Shown: in pieces, positions 1 through 5,858 of the stretch
Position numbering within the stretch: position 1 is the first letter of the stretch
Layout: each line of letters opens with the position of its first letter
Source of the DNA: Elusimicrobiota bacterium
GTDB taxonomy: Bacteria; Elusimicrobiota; Elusimicrobia; UBA1565; UBA9628
Assembly: GCA_028717525.1 (NCBI GenBank)
Contig: JAQUNT010000109.1
Span: 1 to 7,094 of the forward strand
DNA length: 7,094 bases
Direction of reading: 5' to 3'
Made by a program: the position numbers and the translations under genes
The notes under the pieces: model-generated
What the model saw: the letters and a program-made list of their open reading frames with translations, nothing else
The model's database searches: none
Told to the model about the DNA's origin: nothing

Positions 1-126
1 CTTGAAGGTAAAGGGAAACAATTGCAGGAAGAGATCGTTTTAGAAGCCATTAATTTTGCCGGGGACGAACTAGAGAAAATCATCAAGGTGATTCACGAAT
101 TAGTCGAAGAAGAGTCAGGTCAGTGA
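1..126 (+). CDS. C-terminal tail of an unrecognised low-GC gene (5' end outside window)
   Basis: Frame 1 is open from the window edge for 41 codons to a TGA at 124-126. The peptide is acidic and looks helical, with a Glu/Lys/Ile/Leu-rich stretch (LEKIIKVIHELVEEESG) that could form an amphipathic helix. I do not recognise a family and no catalytic motif is visible in so short a tail. Base composition is the striking feature: positions 1-120 hold 49 G+C (about 41%), whereas the following DNA is 60-70%. AT-ending codons (GAA, AAA, ATT, TTA) dominate, unlike any gene up to 5418. Its end overlaps the 3' end of the minus-strand gene at 83-1171 by 44 bp. That this is a real gene end is likely from the codon pattern. 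Whether it belongs to the same genome or marks transfer or an assembly junction cannot be decided here. Confidence 0.5.
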   Translation, partial: LEGKGKQLQEEIVLEAINFAGDELEKIIKVIHELVEEESGQ

Positions 127-1171
127 CCGCCTGCTCCTGGGTCAAGGACTTGAGGGTCCACGGTTCGTCCATGACCATGAGGGGCTTGTCCACGGGACCG
201 GAGGGCTGCGGCGCGGGCAAGCGGGGAGAATCGAGGAAAGCCCGTTTGGGGGCGGCGTTCCGGAGCTTGGCGGCCTGCGCCGACTTGAAGGCCGTGACCA
301 CGCCTTCCTGCTGGGCGAGGGTCCTCTGCGCGTCCACAGCGCCGGGATGGTCCTGCGGCAGCTTGGATTCGGAGAAGCCCCCGAACTTGGCCAGCTTGAG
401 GTCCTTGCCCAGCGAGCCCCTGGCGCGCGGGATCTCCTTGATGAGCGAGACCGCGCCCTTGAGCAGAGCCGACAGGTCTAGATGGGGGGAGGGCTTGAGG
501 TCCAGGCCTTGCTGCAGGCCGATGAGGCGCTCGCGCAGGTCCGTCAGGCGCAGGGCTATGTTGTTGGCGCGCTCCCGCCGGGCCAGGACCTCGGGGTCAG
601 TGTAGAATCCGCTGAAGTCTATGCTCACGGACACGTTCTTGAACGTCTCCAGCAGGCTCTGCCCGTCCTCCGCGAGCCGGTTCACCCGGGCGGCCGAGAT
701 CCGGCGCTTCTTGGGACTGGCGTTGACGAGGTCGAAGGTCTCGCTCTCCAGGCGGCTGAGCTCCGTCTCCATGTAGGAGAGGCTTGCGGACAGGTACTGC
801 GCGTAGAGCTTTTTGAGGGGCTTCGTGGTCTTGTCGGTCGCGGTGAAGAGCCAGATGACCTTTTCCCTGGGGACCTTGGCCATGAAGTCGAAATAGCGGG
901 ACTTGAGCGCGCTCGCGTCCGAGCTGATCGAGTCGAGGGTCTTGAGGGGGCAGGTCGGAGCCACGCAGGCCCGCATCCTGTCGTCCAGGGCCTCGGCTTC
1001 GATCAGGATGGACCGGGCTTCGAGGCATTGCAGCGGGATATTCGCGCAGACGAAGTCCACGCATTCTTCCGCGGTCTTGGGGTCCTGGGGCGCGGCAGGC
1101 GGGGCCGGCGCAGCCTGGAGAGTCTGCGCCGCCAGCAGGAGGCAAAGCAGGAGCCGACAGAGGGGTCTCAT
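83..1171 (-). CDS. Secreted protein of unknown function
   Basis: This encodes 362 residues starting at ATG 1171. The N-terminus is a classic Sec signal peptide: MRP-CR, a Leu-rich hydrophobic core and a probable signal peptidase I site near residue 20 (AQTLQA/AP). A Pro/Ala-rich stretch follows. The mature N-terminus has several cysteines (CVDFVC, then C in LQCLEA, then CVAPTC) that could form disulfides outside the cytoplasm. The middle is charged and probably helical (repeated Leu/Arg/Glu heptad-like segments, residues ~120-240), and the C-terminal third is Pro/Ala/Lys-rich and likely flexible. I recognise no catalytic motif or family. No strong Shine-Dalgarno precedes the start. It diverges from the SGNH hydrolase gene with a 92-bp gap, so the two could share a control region. 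The last 12 residues (from about position 121 down to the stop at 83) lie in a sharply AT-richer stretch, so the native C-terminus may have been replaced. Confidence 0.75.
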   Translation of the reverse strand: MRPLCRLLLCLLLAAQTLQAAPAPPAAPQDPKTAEECVDFVCANIPLQCLEARSILIEAEALDDRMRACVAPTCPLKTLDSISSDASALKSRYFDFMAKVPREKVIWLFTATDKTTKPLKKLYAQYLSASLSYMETELSRLESETFDLVNASPKKRRISAARVNRLAEDGQSLLETFKNVSVSIDFSGFYTDPEVLARRERANNIALRLTDLRERLIGLQQGLDLKPSPHLDLSALLKGAVSLIKEIPRARGSLGKDLKLAKFGGFSESKLPQDHPGAVDAQRTLAQQEGVVTAFKSAQAAKLRNAAPKRAFLDSPRLPAPQPSGPVDKPLMVMDEPWTLKSLTQEQAVTDLTLLRLIRESP

Positions 1172-1263
1172 GGGTCGTTCCGGCTCGGCTATTAGTATAG
1201 CCCCGGTTCCAGCCCCCTGCCAGGGGGGCAGGAGTCAGGTATTGTGTCCCCGAATTCGATATC
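1172..1263. promoter_or_regulatory. Divergent intergenic region with a C/G hairpin
   Basis: This 92-bp gap separates the divergent secreted-protein and hydrolase genes, so both promoters should lie here or just inside the flanking genes. I find no convincing -35/-10 pair. A perfect short hairpin, CCCCCT (1213-1218) and AGGGGG (1222-1227) with a 3-nt loop, sits in the middle. It is followed by the phrase GTCAGGTATTGTGTCCCCG and an EcoRI-like GAATTC palindrome just before the ATG at 1264. A hairpin next to a GTCAGGT-type motif resembles dispersed REP-like elements in some GC-rich genomes. That reading is from memory and needs a genome-wide count. Confidence 0.35.
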
Positions 1264-2442
1264 ATGTCCGACGTGAAGAGCCGGCTCATCGCTTTGGGCC
1301 TCGGGGCGGCTTTGGTCGCGCTGCTCGCGGTCAGCGCGGAATGGTTCTGCGGCAGGCTCTTGAGGTCCCGAGGCCCCATCAACTGGGGTCCGTCCCAGGC
1401 CGCGGCCTGGGGCGAAGCGGCCGCGAGCCCCTTGCGCATCGTGGTGGAGCCGCCTCCGCCGGTCGCGGCCAAGGAATCGACCGCTCTGCGCGCCATGGAC
1501 ATGGGCGAGATCATGGACATCCGCGTGCCTCCGGACACGGGCGGCCGCATCGGGCCGGGCCTGCTCTGGCTGCCGCGGCAGTCCTTCCGCTTCATCCGCA
1601 AGACCCGCTCCGGGCAGCTCATCTGGGACCTGAACTGCGTCATAGACGAGTTCAGCCGCAGGGACACGCCGGGAGAGAGGCGCAAGGCGCGGGCCGAACG
1701 CTTCCTGCTCCTGCTCGGAGACTCCTTCATCTTCGGCGAAGGCGTGGACCAAGACGAGACCTTGGCCGCTGACCTGGGCCAGGACCTGCCCTGGGCCCGG
1801 GTGTACAACTACGGCATCGGCGGGCTTTTCCCTGGGGAACTGCTCGAGCGCATGCGCCTGGTCAAGGGGCCTCCGGAGATCAAGGAGAAGACCGGGACCG
1901 CGGTCTACTTCTTCTCGGATTCGCACATCCTGCGCAACATGTGCTCGCTGCACTCGGTGGGCGGCTGGGGCTACTCACGGCCCTACTACCGGGGGCAGGC
2001 CGACGGCAGGATCGCGGCCGAGCAGTACATCAAGGACGCGCGGCCGGTCTGGACCTTCTTGGCCAAGCTGTTCGTGAGGTCAAACGCGGCGCGCTTCCTG
2101 AACATGGACTTCCCCACCCAGCCGGGCGAGAAGGACCTGCGCTTCATGGCCGAGATGATCGGACAGCTCCAAGCCGAGACCCGGAGGCTGGGCGCGGACC
2201 GCTTCTACGTGGTCTTCTATCCCAACAACTCGTCCATGGCCAACCGCCTGTTCCCCTATCTGGAGAAGGCCGGCATCCCCTGCATCGACATGTCAGGCTG
2301 GAACCTGCTGGAGCTCACCAAGGGCCCGGCCTTCATACCAGGGGAAGGCCATCCCACCGCGGAGACGCACCGGCTGATCGCAGGTGCTTTGAGCCGGGTG
2401 TTCAGCGCGGACCGCAGGCCTGGACCTCGTCGAGGAGCCTGA
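1264..2442 (+). CDS. Membrane-anchored SGNH/GDSL-type hydrolase
   Basis: This 392-residue protein opens with a short basic stretch and one hydrophobic helix (about residues 8-26, ALGLGAALVALLAVSAEW), which probably anchors the rest outside the membrane. The SGNH fold is signalled by block I, LLLGDSFIFGEGV, with nucleophile Ser154; by a Gly-rich block II (YNYGIGG, 182-187); by a possible block III Asn in FYPNNSS (318-324); and by block V, GEGHPTAETH, with catalytic His363. Block V usually reads Asp-x-x-His or DGHP; here the acid position is Glu361. Family members hydrolyse or transfer acyl esters on lipids, sugars or cell-wall polymers, often O-acetyl groups. The substrate cannot be inferred. 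Residues ~40-130 form an N-terminal region without a recognised motif. The start has no obvious Shine-Dalgarno sequence. The 3' end overlaps the convergent radical SAM gene by 41 bp. Confidence 0.8.
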   Translation: MSDVKSRLIALGLGAALVALLAVSAEWFCGRLLRSRGPINWGPSQAAAWGEAAASPLRIVVEPPPPVAAKESTALRAMDMGEIMDIRVPPDTGGRIGPGLLWLPRQSFRFIRKTRSGQLIWDLNCVIDEFSRRDTPGERRKARAERFLLLLGDSFIFGEGVDQDETLAADLGQDLPWARVYNYGIGGLFPGELLERMRLVKGPPEIKEKTGTAVYFFSDSHILRNMCSLHSVGGWGYSRPYYRGQADGRIAAEQYIKDARPVWTFLAKLFVRSNAARFLNMDFPTQPGEKDLRFMAEMIGQLQAETRRLGADRFYVVFYPNNSSMANRLFPYLEKAGIPCIDMSGWNLLELTKGPAFIPGEGHPTAETHRLIAGALSRVFSADRRPGPRRGA

Positions 2443-3298
2443 ACTCCTGGCAGGAGCAGGTCTCGTAAGGGCAGGGCGCCGGCGCATCGAGGAGCCGGAA
2501 CTTCGGGTCGAAGATGCTGCCCAGAGGCTTCTGTCCGAAGGCGTCCTGTCCGCAGCGGAACACGGTCCCGTCCGCCTTGACGTTGGCGTAGACCCGGCCC
2601 GCGTGGCAGAGCCGGCCCTTGGTGGAGTTGCGCTCGAGCCGGTACTTGACCTCAGCCTCCTTGGCCGAGGGGTCGTTCATCAAGGAGGCGATGAGTTCCC
2701 TCTCCGCTTCCGTGAAGGCTTCGGGATAGCTGCGGCCCTGCCAGCGGCCCTGGAACACCATGGGCGTGAAGGGTATGCCGCGGCTTCGGAAAGCGTCGCT
2801 CCAGGCCTTGAGCCTGTCGAAGAACGGAGGCCAGGTGACCACCAAGGCCCCGGGCTCGAAATCCCGGTCCTTCAGGCGCATGATGCGCGCCAGGAAGTCA
2901 TCCAGGCTGGTGAACTCGGGATGGAAGCTGGCGTTGAAGTGCACGCGCCCAGGCAGGATGCGCGCGAGCAAAGAGTCTAGCCTGTCCAGGGGGATGGCCA
3001 GGCTGGTGGTGGCCTGGACGATGTGCAGCTTGGAGAGGCCTTCCAAGAGCTCGTCGAAGCGGGGGTAGAGCAAGGGCTCTCCGCCCAGGATGTCGATGCG
3101 CAGTTCTCCGTGCGCGGCCCGGATGCGCTCCCAGACCTTGAGCCAATCCTCGGGCGGCAGGATGCGGTGCTGCTTGGCGAGCTTGTCCCAGAGCCCATCC
3201 ATTTCCCACCAACAGTACGAGCAACGGTAATTGCAGCCGTACCATAGGTCCCAACTGAAGGTGATGGCGCCTTCTGAGCGCTGCCAGGCGTTGCTCAT
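2402..3298 (-). CDS. Radical SAM enzyme with C-terminal cysteine cluster (SPASM-like)
   Basis: This 298-residue cytoplasmic enzyme carries the radical SAM signature C22-NYR-C26-SY-C29, which binds a [4Fe-4S] cluster and S-adenosylmethionine, and the GGEP motif at 72-75 that contacts the SAM amino group. The middle follows a partial TIM-barrel pattern of alternating strands and helices. After residue 230 come additional cysteines at 231, 249, 276, 281, 283 and 295, arranged as CHAGRVYANVKADGTVFRC and CPYETCSC. This resembles SPASM or twitch domains that hold auxiliary Fe-S clusters, often in peptide- or sugar-modifying enzymes. The exact cluster type cannot be stated. The start overlaps the stop of the upstream gene as ATGA (3295-3298), and an AAGGGA Shine-Dalgarno-like sequence lies 2 nt before the ATG, so the genes are translationally coupled and likely act in one pathway. 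Confidence 0.85.
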   Translation of the reverse strand: MSNAWQRSEGAITFSWDLWYGCNYRCSYCWWEMDGLWDKLAKQHRILPPEDWLKVWERIRAAHGELRIDILGGEPLLYPRFDELLEGLSKLHIVQATTSLAIPLDRLDSLLARILPGRVHFNASFHPEFTSLDDFLARIMRLKDRDFEPGALVVTWPPFFDRLKAWSDAFRSRGIPFTPMVFQGRWQGRSYPEAFTEAERELIASLMNDPSAKEAEVKYRLERNSTKGRLCHAGRVYANVKADGTVFRCGQDAFGQKPLGSIFDPKFRLLDAPAPCPYETCSCQEFRLLDEVQACGPR

Positions 3299-5418
3299 CG
3301 TCCCTTGCCCGCTACGACGAAGACATGGACCAGGCCGGGAGCGACCTTGCGGCTGTCCAGGACCCTGAAGCCGTTGAACCCAGCAGCGGCCAGGAGCTCC
3401 GGCAGACAGCGCTTGGTGGGGACCCAGGCGGGCCGTATGATGGCCGGGTCTATGCGTTCGGGCCCCCAGAGCAGGGCGCTGCCGCGCGTCTTCTGGTCTA
3501 CGAGCAGGCTCAGGAAGATCCGGTCGGCCACGGCCGCGGTCTTCTCCAGCAAGAGCGCCGGATGGGGTATGTGGTCGAGCATGTCGATGAGGAAGGCCCA
3601 GTCGAAGCGCTTGCCGCCCAGGCTGGGCTCATGGGCGGCCCAGTGGTCCATGACCAAGGCGTTGACCGCGTGGAAGGAGATGCCGGATAGGCCCAAGGCT
3701 TCCTTGGCGAACTGGGCCCGGCGGATGGAGGCCGCGTCCGTGTCTATGCCGCAGACCAAGGCCGCGCCCTGGGCCTTGGCCTGCAGGCTGTGCCAGCCGT
3801 CCGAGCAGCCGATGTCGAGCACGGTCCGGCCCTTGAGCCGCAAGGGGATGCGCGGCTTGCGGCCGGGCATGGTCTTCTGGGGCACGTCTCGGCCCGGCGA
3901 ATCGTCCGGGCGGATGTCGCGCGTGCCCAGGCCGCGGATCTCGATGTGGTGGTGCCAGGGGCCGAGCATGCGGATGCGTCCGGCGAGGTCCCGCTCAGGT
4001 GCCGACTCCAGGCATTCGGCGGCCAGGCGCCGCAGGGCGGCCTGGTTCTTGATCTTGCGGCGGTTGACCGCGAGCTTGGGGCCGTGGAGAGCCAGGACGC
4101 GGGTGCAGAGCTGCTGGAAGCGGCGCACGCGCTCGGCATAGGTGTTGGCTCTGTCCCGGCTTTGCCACTTCTCGCGCTCGGCCTGGCCTTGCTCGGCGGC
4201 CAGGGGCGTGCCGGGCTGGAGCAGGACCGTGGGGGAGGTGAGGCGCACTTCGTCTATGCCGGCCTGGTTCCTTTCTATGAAGCGGATGGTCTCCTCGAAA
4301 TCCCGGCGGGTCTCGGCCGGGAGCCCGACCATGACGTTCAGAGAAAGAGGGAGACCGTGCTTGCGGCAGTCCTTGATGAGGCGCTCGGCAAGCTGGTTGC
4401 TGAAGAAGCCCTTGCGCACGGACCGGCGCACGCGCTCGGAGCCGCTCTCCAGGCCCACGCCGAAGTTGTTGCAGCGGGCGCGGGCGAGCTTGGCTATGAG
4501 CGGCTCCGTCATCTCGGGCCGGATGATGAAGTCTCCGCCCCAGGCGACCGGGGGCTGGGGGTGGCGGTCCAGGAGGAGGTCGCAGAACTGCTCCAGCACC
4601 GCGGGGTCTCCGTTGAGGAGGCGGTCGTAGTGGCGGAAGTGGACGATGCCGGGGTGGAGCTCGTGCTGGTGCTCGTATTCGGAAAGCCAGCGGGGCGCGC
4701 TCAGGGCGCGGTACCTGCGGCCGGTGACCCAGTCCTGGCAGAAGGCGCAGCGCTTGGGGCAGCCGCGGGAGGCGTTGAGGCGCAGGGTGGCGGGGTCGGA
4801 GTAGCGCTGGAAGTCGTAGTCCGTGTAGTCGTAGAAGGGGAGCTGGTCGAGGTCATCGACGGGATGGGCTTGGGCGGCGTCTATGACGCGGTGCTTGCGG
4901 TCGGGGAGCTTCTTGAGCGCAGCGGGCAAAGCGAGCTCGTCTTCGCCGAGGATGAGGCAGTCGAAGGGCATGACCTTCTGGCCGTAGGCGTCGACCTGGT
5001 CCTGCGCGGCTTGCCAGCGGGCCGGGGCCTTGGGGTCCGGGGTGGTGATGCCTGAGGCGATGAGGGGCAGGCCGGGGGCTTGCTCTTGCAGGATGCGGGC
5101 CATGGCCGCGGCTGCGGCGTAGACGTTGTCGGCCTTGAACACCACGGCGTCGGGCTTGCGGGCGAGGATGTCCGCCGCGTGGCCACGCAGGAGCTTGTCT
5201 TCGAGCAGAGGGATGGCCTGGCTGGGGTCTATGGAGTGGCCGGTGAGCCGGAACTTCCAGTAGGGACGCTGCTTGAAGGTCTCGTGGAAGATGGCGTTGT
5301 TGAGATCGCAGACTGCGACCTCGTGCCCTTCGCGCCGGAGCACCGCGGCGCACAGGGCGAGGTCCATGGGCGGGGTGTCGCGCGGCTGGGGCGGCATCTG
5401 GACGAGGGATATTTTCAT
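3295..5418 (-). CDS. B12-binding-type radical SAM protein fused to CmoB-like methyltransferase
   Basis: This 707-residue protein has three parts. Residues ~1-175 resemble the Rossmann-like cobalamin-binding domain of B12-dependent radical SAM enzymes: an opening MKISLVQMPP, LCAAVLRREGHEVAVCDLN, and a late strand LPLIASGITTPDP. A canonical DxHxxG cobalamin motif is not evident, as in many such enzymes. Residues ~205-430 are the radical SAM core with C220-PKR-C224-AF-C227, followed by VGLESGSERV (321-330) and NVMVGLPAET (361-370), which are typical of this class. Residues ~485-700 are a class I SAM methyltransferase: GPWHHHIEI (486-494), like the WYH-x-I-E lead-in of CmoB/DUF1698 relatives, then VLDIGCSDGW (533-542, SAM-binding motif I), GIDTD (557-561, acidic motif II), and FDWAFLIDMLDHI (605-617). 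One chain could thus do radical-based and polar methyl transfer. Substrate unknown. It is the first gene of an operon with the second radical SAM enzyme. No clear Shine-Dalgarno sequence. Confidence 0.85.
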   Translation of the reverse strand: MKISLVQMPPQPRDTPPMDLALCAAVLRREGHEVAVCDLNNAIFHETFKQRPYWKFRLTGHSIDPSQAIPLLEDKLLRGHAADILARKPDAVVFKADNVYAAAAAMARILQEQAPGLPLIASGITTPDPKAPARWQAAQDQVDAYGQKVMPFDCLILGEDELALPAALKKLPDRKHRVIDAAQAHPVDDLDQLPFYDYTDYDFQRYSDPATLRLNASRGCPKRCAFCQDWVTGRRYRALSAPRWLSEYEHQHELHPGIVHFRHYDRLLNGDPAVLEQFCDLLLDRHPQPPVAWGGDFIIRPEMTEPLIAKLARARCNNFGVGLESGSERVRRSVRKGFFSNQLAERLIKDCRKHGLPLSLNVMVGLPAETRRDFEETIRFIERNQAGIDEVRLTSPTVLLQPGTPLAAEQGQAEREKWQSRDRANTYAERVRRFQQLCTRVLALHGPKLAVNRRKIKNQAALRRLAAECLESAPERDLAGRIRMLGPWHHHIEIRGLGTRDIRPDDSPGRDVPQKTMPGRKPRIPLRLKGRTVLDIGCSDGWHSLQAKAQGAALVCGIDTDAASIRRAQFAKEALGLSGISFHAVNALVMDHWAAHEPSLGGKRFDWAFLIDMLDHIPHPALLLEKTAAVADRIFLSLLVDQKTRGSALLWGPERIDPAIIRPAWVPTKRCLPELLAAAGFNGFRVLDSRKVAPGLVHVFVVAGKGR

Positions 5419-5498
5419 GCGCGTTTAGCTTGGCTCATGCCGGGAATGTGTGGGTTGATCCTTGCGCACAGAGGGAAGTGTATGTCCTTCCGCGGTTC

Positions 5499-5514
5499 GT
5501 TGCTTTAAAGCAAC
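5499..5514. repeat. Perfect 16-bp palindrome GTTGCTTTAAAGCAAC
   Basis: The sequence GTTGCTTTAAAGCAAC equals its own reverse complement over all 16 bases. Its 6-bp arms recur 60 bp away at 5559-5574 with a CCAA centre instead of TTAA. A symmetric site like this suits a dimeric regulator, or forms a small hairpin in RNA. No T-tract follows on either strand, so a Rho-independent terminator is unlikely. Confidence 0.6.
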
Positions 5515-5557
5515 GGGGCCTCGAATAGATCGACTATATTGCGTCGATTGAACGGGT

Positions 5558-5575
5558 TGTTGCTCCAAAGCAACA
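5558..5575. repeat. Second GTTGCT/AGCAAC hairpin
   Basis: GTTGCT (5559-5564) and AGCAAC (5569-5574) pair around a CCAA loop, with one further T-A pair outside (5558/5575). This is the degenerate partner of the palindrome at 5499-5514, starting exactly 60 bp later, nearly six helical turns. The shared arms and fixed spacing suggest a pair of operator half-sites or a duplicated small element. Confidence 0.5.
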
Positions 5576-5636
5576 GACCAACAGGGAACAACAAAGGTCC
5601 GCGTTGCATGTCTGGCGCTGAGCTCCGAATCATGAA

Positions 5637-5822
5637 TCATGGGTGTCTGCGGCCGGCGTGGAAGCGGGGGGCCGAACCTCCTAAGGCGATGAGGCGCTCG
5701 CGGGATTTCTTTTCAATCAAGGCCTCGAGCCCGGCATTGACGAGGGCGCTCTTCTCGCGGAGGCCGGTGAGTTCGGCGGCGCGCTTGAGGATGTCGTCGC
5801 GAAGGATGAGCGTTATTCTCAT
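5637..5822 (-). CDS. vapB: VapB-type antitoxin, apparently orphaned
   Basis: This 61-residue protein fits the short VapB family (DUF2191 type). The N-terminal strand MRITLILRDDILKRAAELTG would form a ribbon-helix-helix or similar DNA-binding half-site; the central LREKSALVNAGLEALIEKKSRERLIALGGSAP is the typical helix and toxin-binding tail, including the recurrent ALGGS motif. Family members neutralise a VapC PIN-domain RNase and repress their own operon. Normally vapC follows immediately, often with an ATGA overlap. Here an ATGA does occur at 5637-5640, but the frame it opens encodes no VapC-like start (such as an ILVDTS strand), so the toxin appears deleted or replaced. No Shine-Dalgarno precedes the ATG. 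A putative operator lies directly upstream. The upstream neighbour, 32 bp away, is an NYN-domain nuclease. Confidence 0.8.
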   Translation of the reverse strand: MRITLILRDDILKRAAELTGLREKSALVNAGLEALIEKKSRERLIALGGSAPRFHAGRRHP

Positions 5823-5858
5823 ACATATAAGTAGGCATCAAGCATACGTATATGTCAA
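5820..5858 (-). promoter_or_regulatory. Putative vapB promoter/operator
   Basis: The 32-bp gap before vapB holds a perfect 7-bp inverted repeat, ACATATA (5823-5829) and TATATGT (5849-5855), with centres 26 bp apart, plus an 8-bp palindrome ATACGTAT (5844-5851). On the minus strand a consensus -35 hexamer TTGACA occupies 5858-5853 and includes the stop codon of the nuclease gene. No good -10 hexamer lies at standard spacing, so the promoter call is tentative. Antitoxins of this family repress by binding such repeats, which would make this the autoregulatory site. The start is very close, so the transcript could be nearly leaderless. Confidence 0.45.

Larger units (their letters stand above)
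5419..5636. other. Inverted-repeat-rich intergenic region upstream of the radical SAM operon
   Basis: No convincing gene lies in these 218 bases. A 71-codon minus-strand frame (5425-5640) spans it but resembles nothing known. The stretch must hold the promoter of the radical SAM operon unless transcription reads through from the antitoxin gene; I see no good -35/-10 pair. It contains four inverted repeats in a row: GGAAG/CTTCC (5474-5491), a perfect 16-bp palindrome (5499-5514), ATCGAC/GTCGAT (5529-5548), and GTTGCT/AGCAAC (5559-5574). It is also where a VapC toxin gene would be expected, and no PIN-domain motif is found there in any minus-strand frame. Confidence 0.5.

Noticed and set aside
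482..1195. 237-codon plus-strand open frame
   Set aside because: It is antisense to the secreted-protein gene, which has a clear signal peptide. No family features in this frame.
597..1953. Long minus-strand frames over the hydrolase and its upstream gap
   Set aside because: They oppose the SGNH gene, whose catalytic motifs are in order on the plus strand. Arg/Pro/Gly-rich low-complexity translations.
3790..5055. 421-codon plus-strand open frame
   Set aside because: It is antisense to the radical SAM/methyltransferase gene and its composition is Gly/Val/Glu/Ala-rich, typical of an antisense frame in GC-rich DNA. The minus strand has clear motifs.
5499..5575. CRISPR-like repeat pair
   Set aside because: Only two short palindromic units with unequal centres and no third unit or cas gene. 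Better described as paired inverted repeats.
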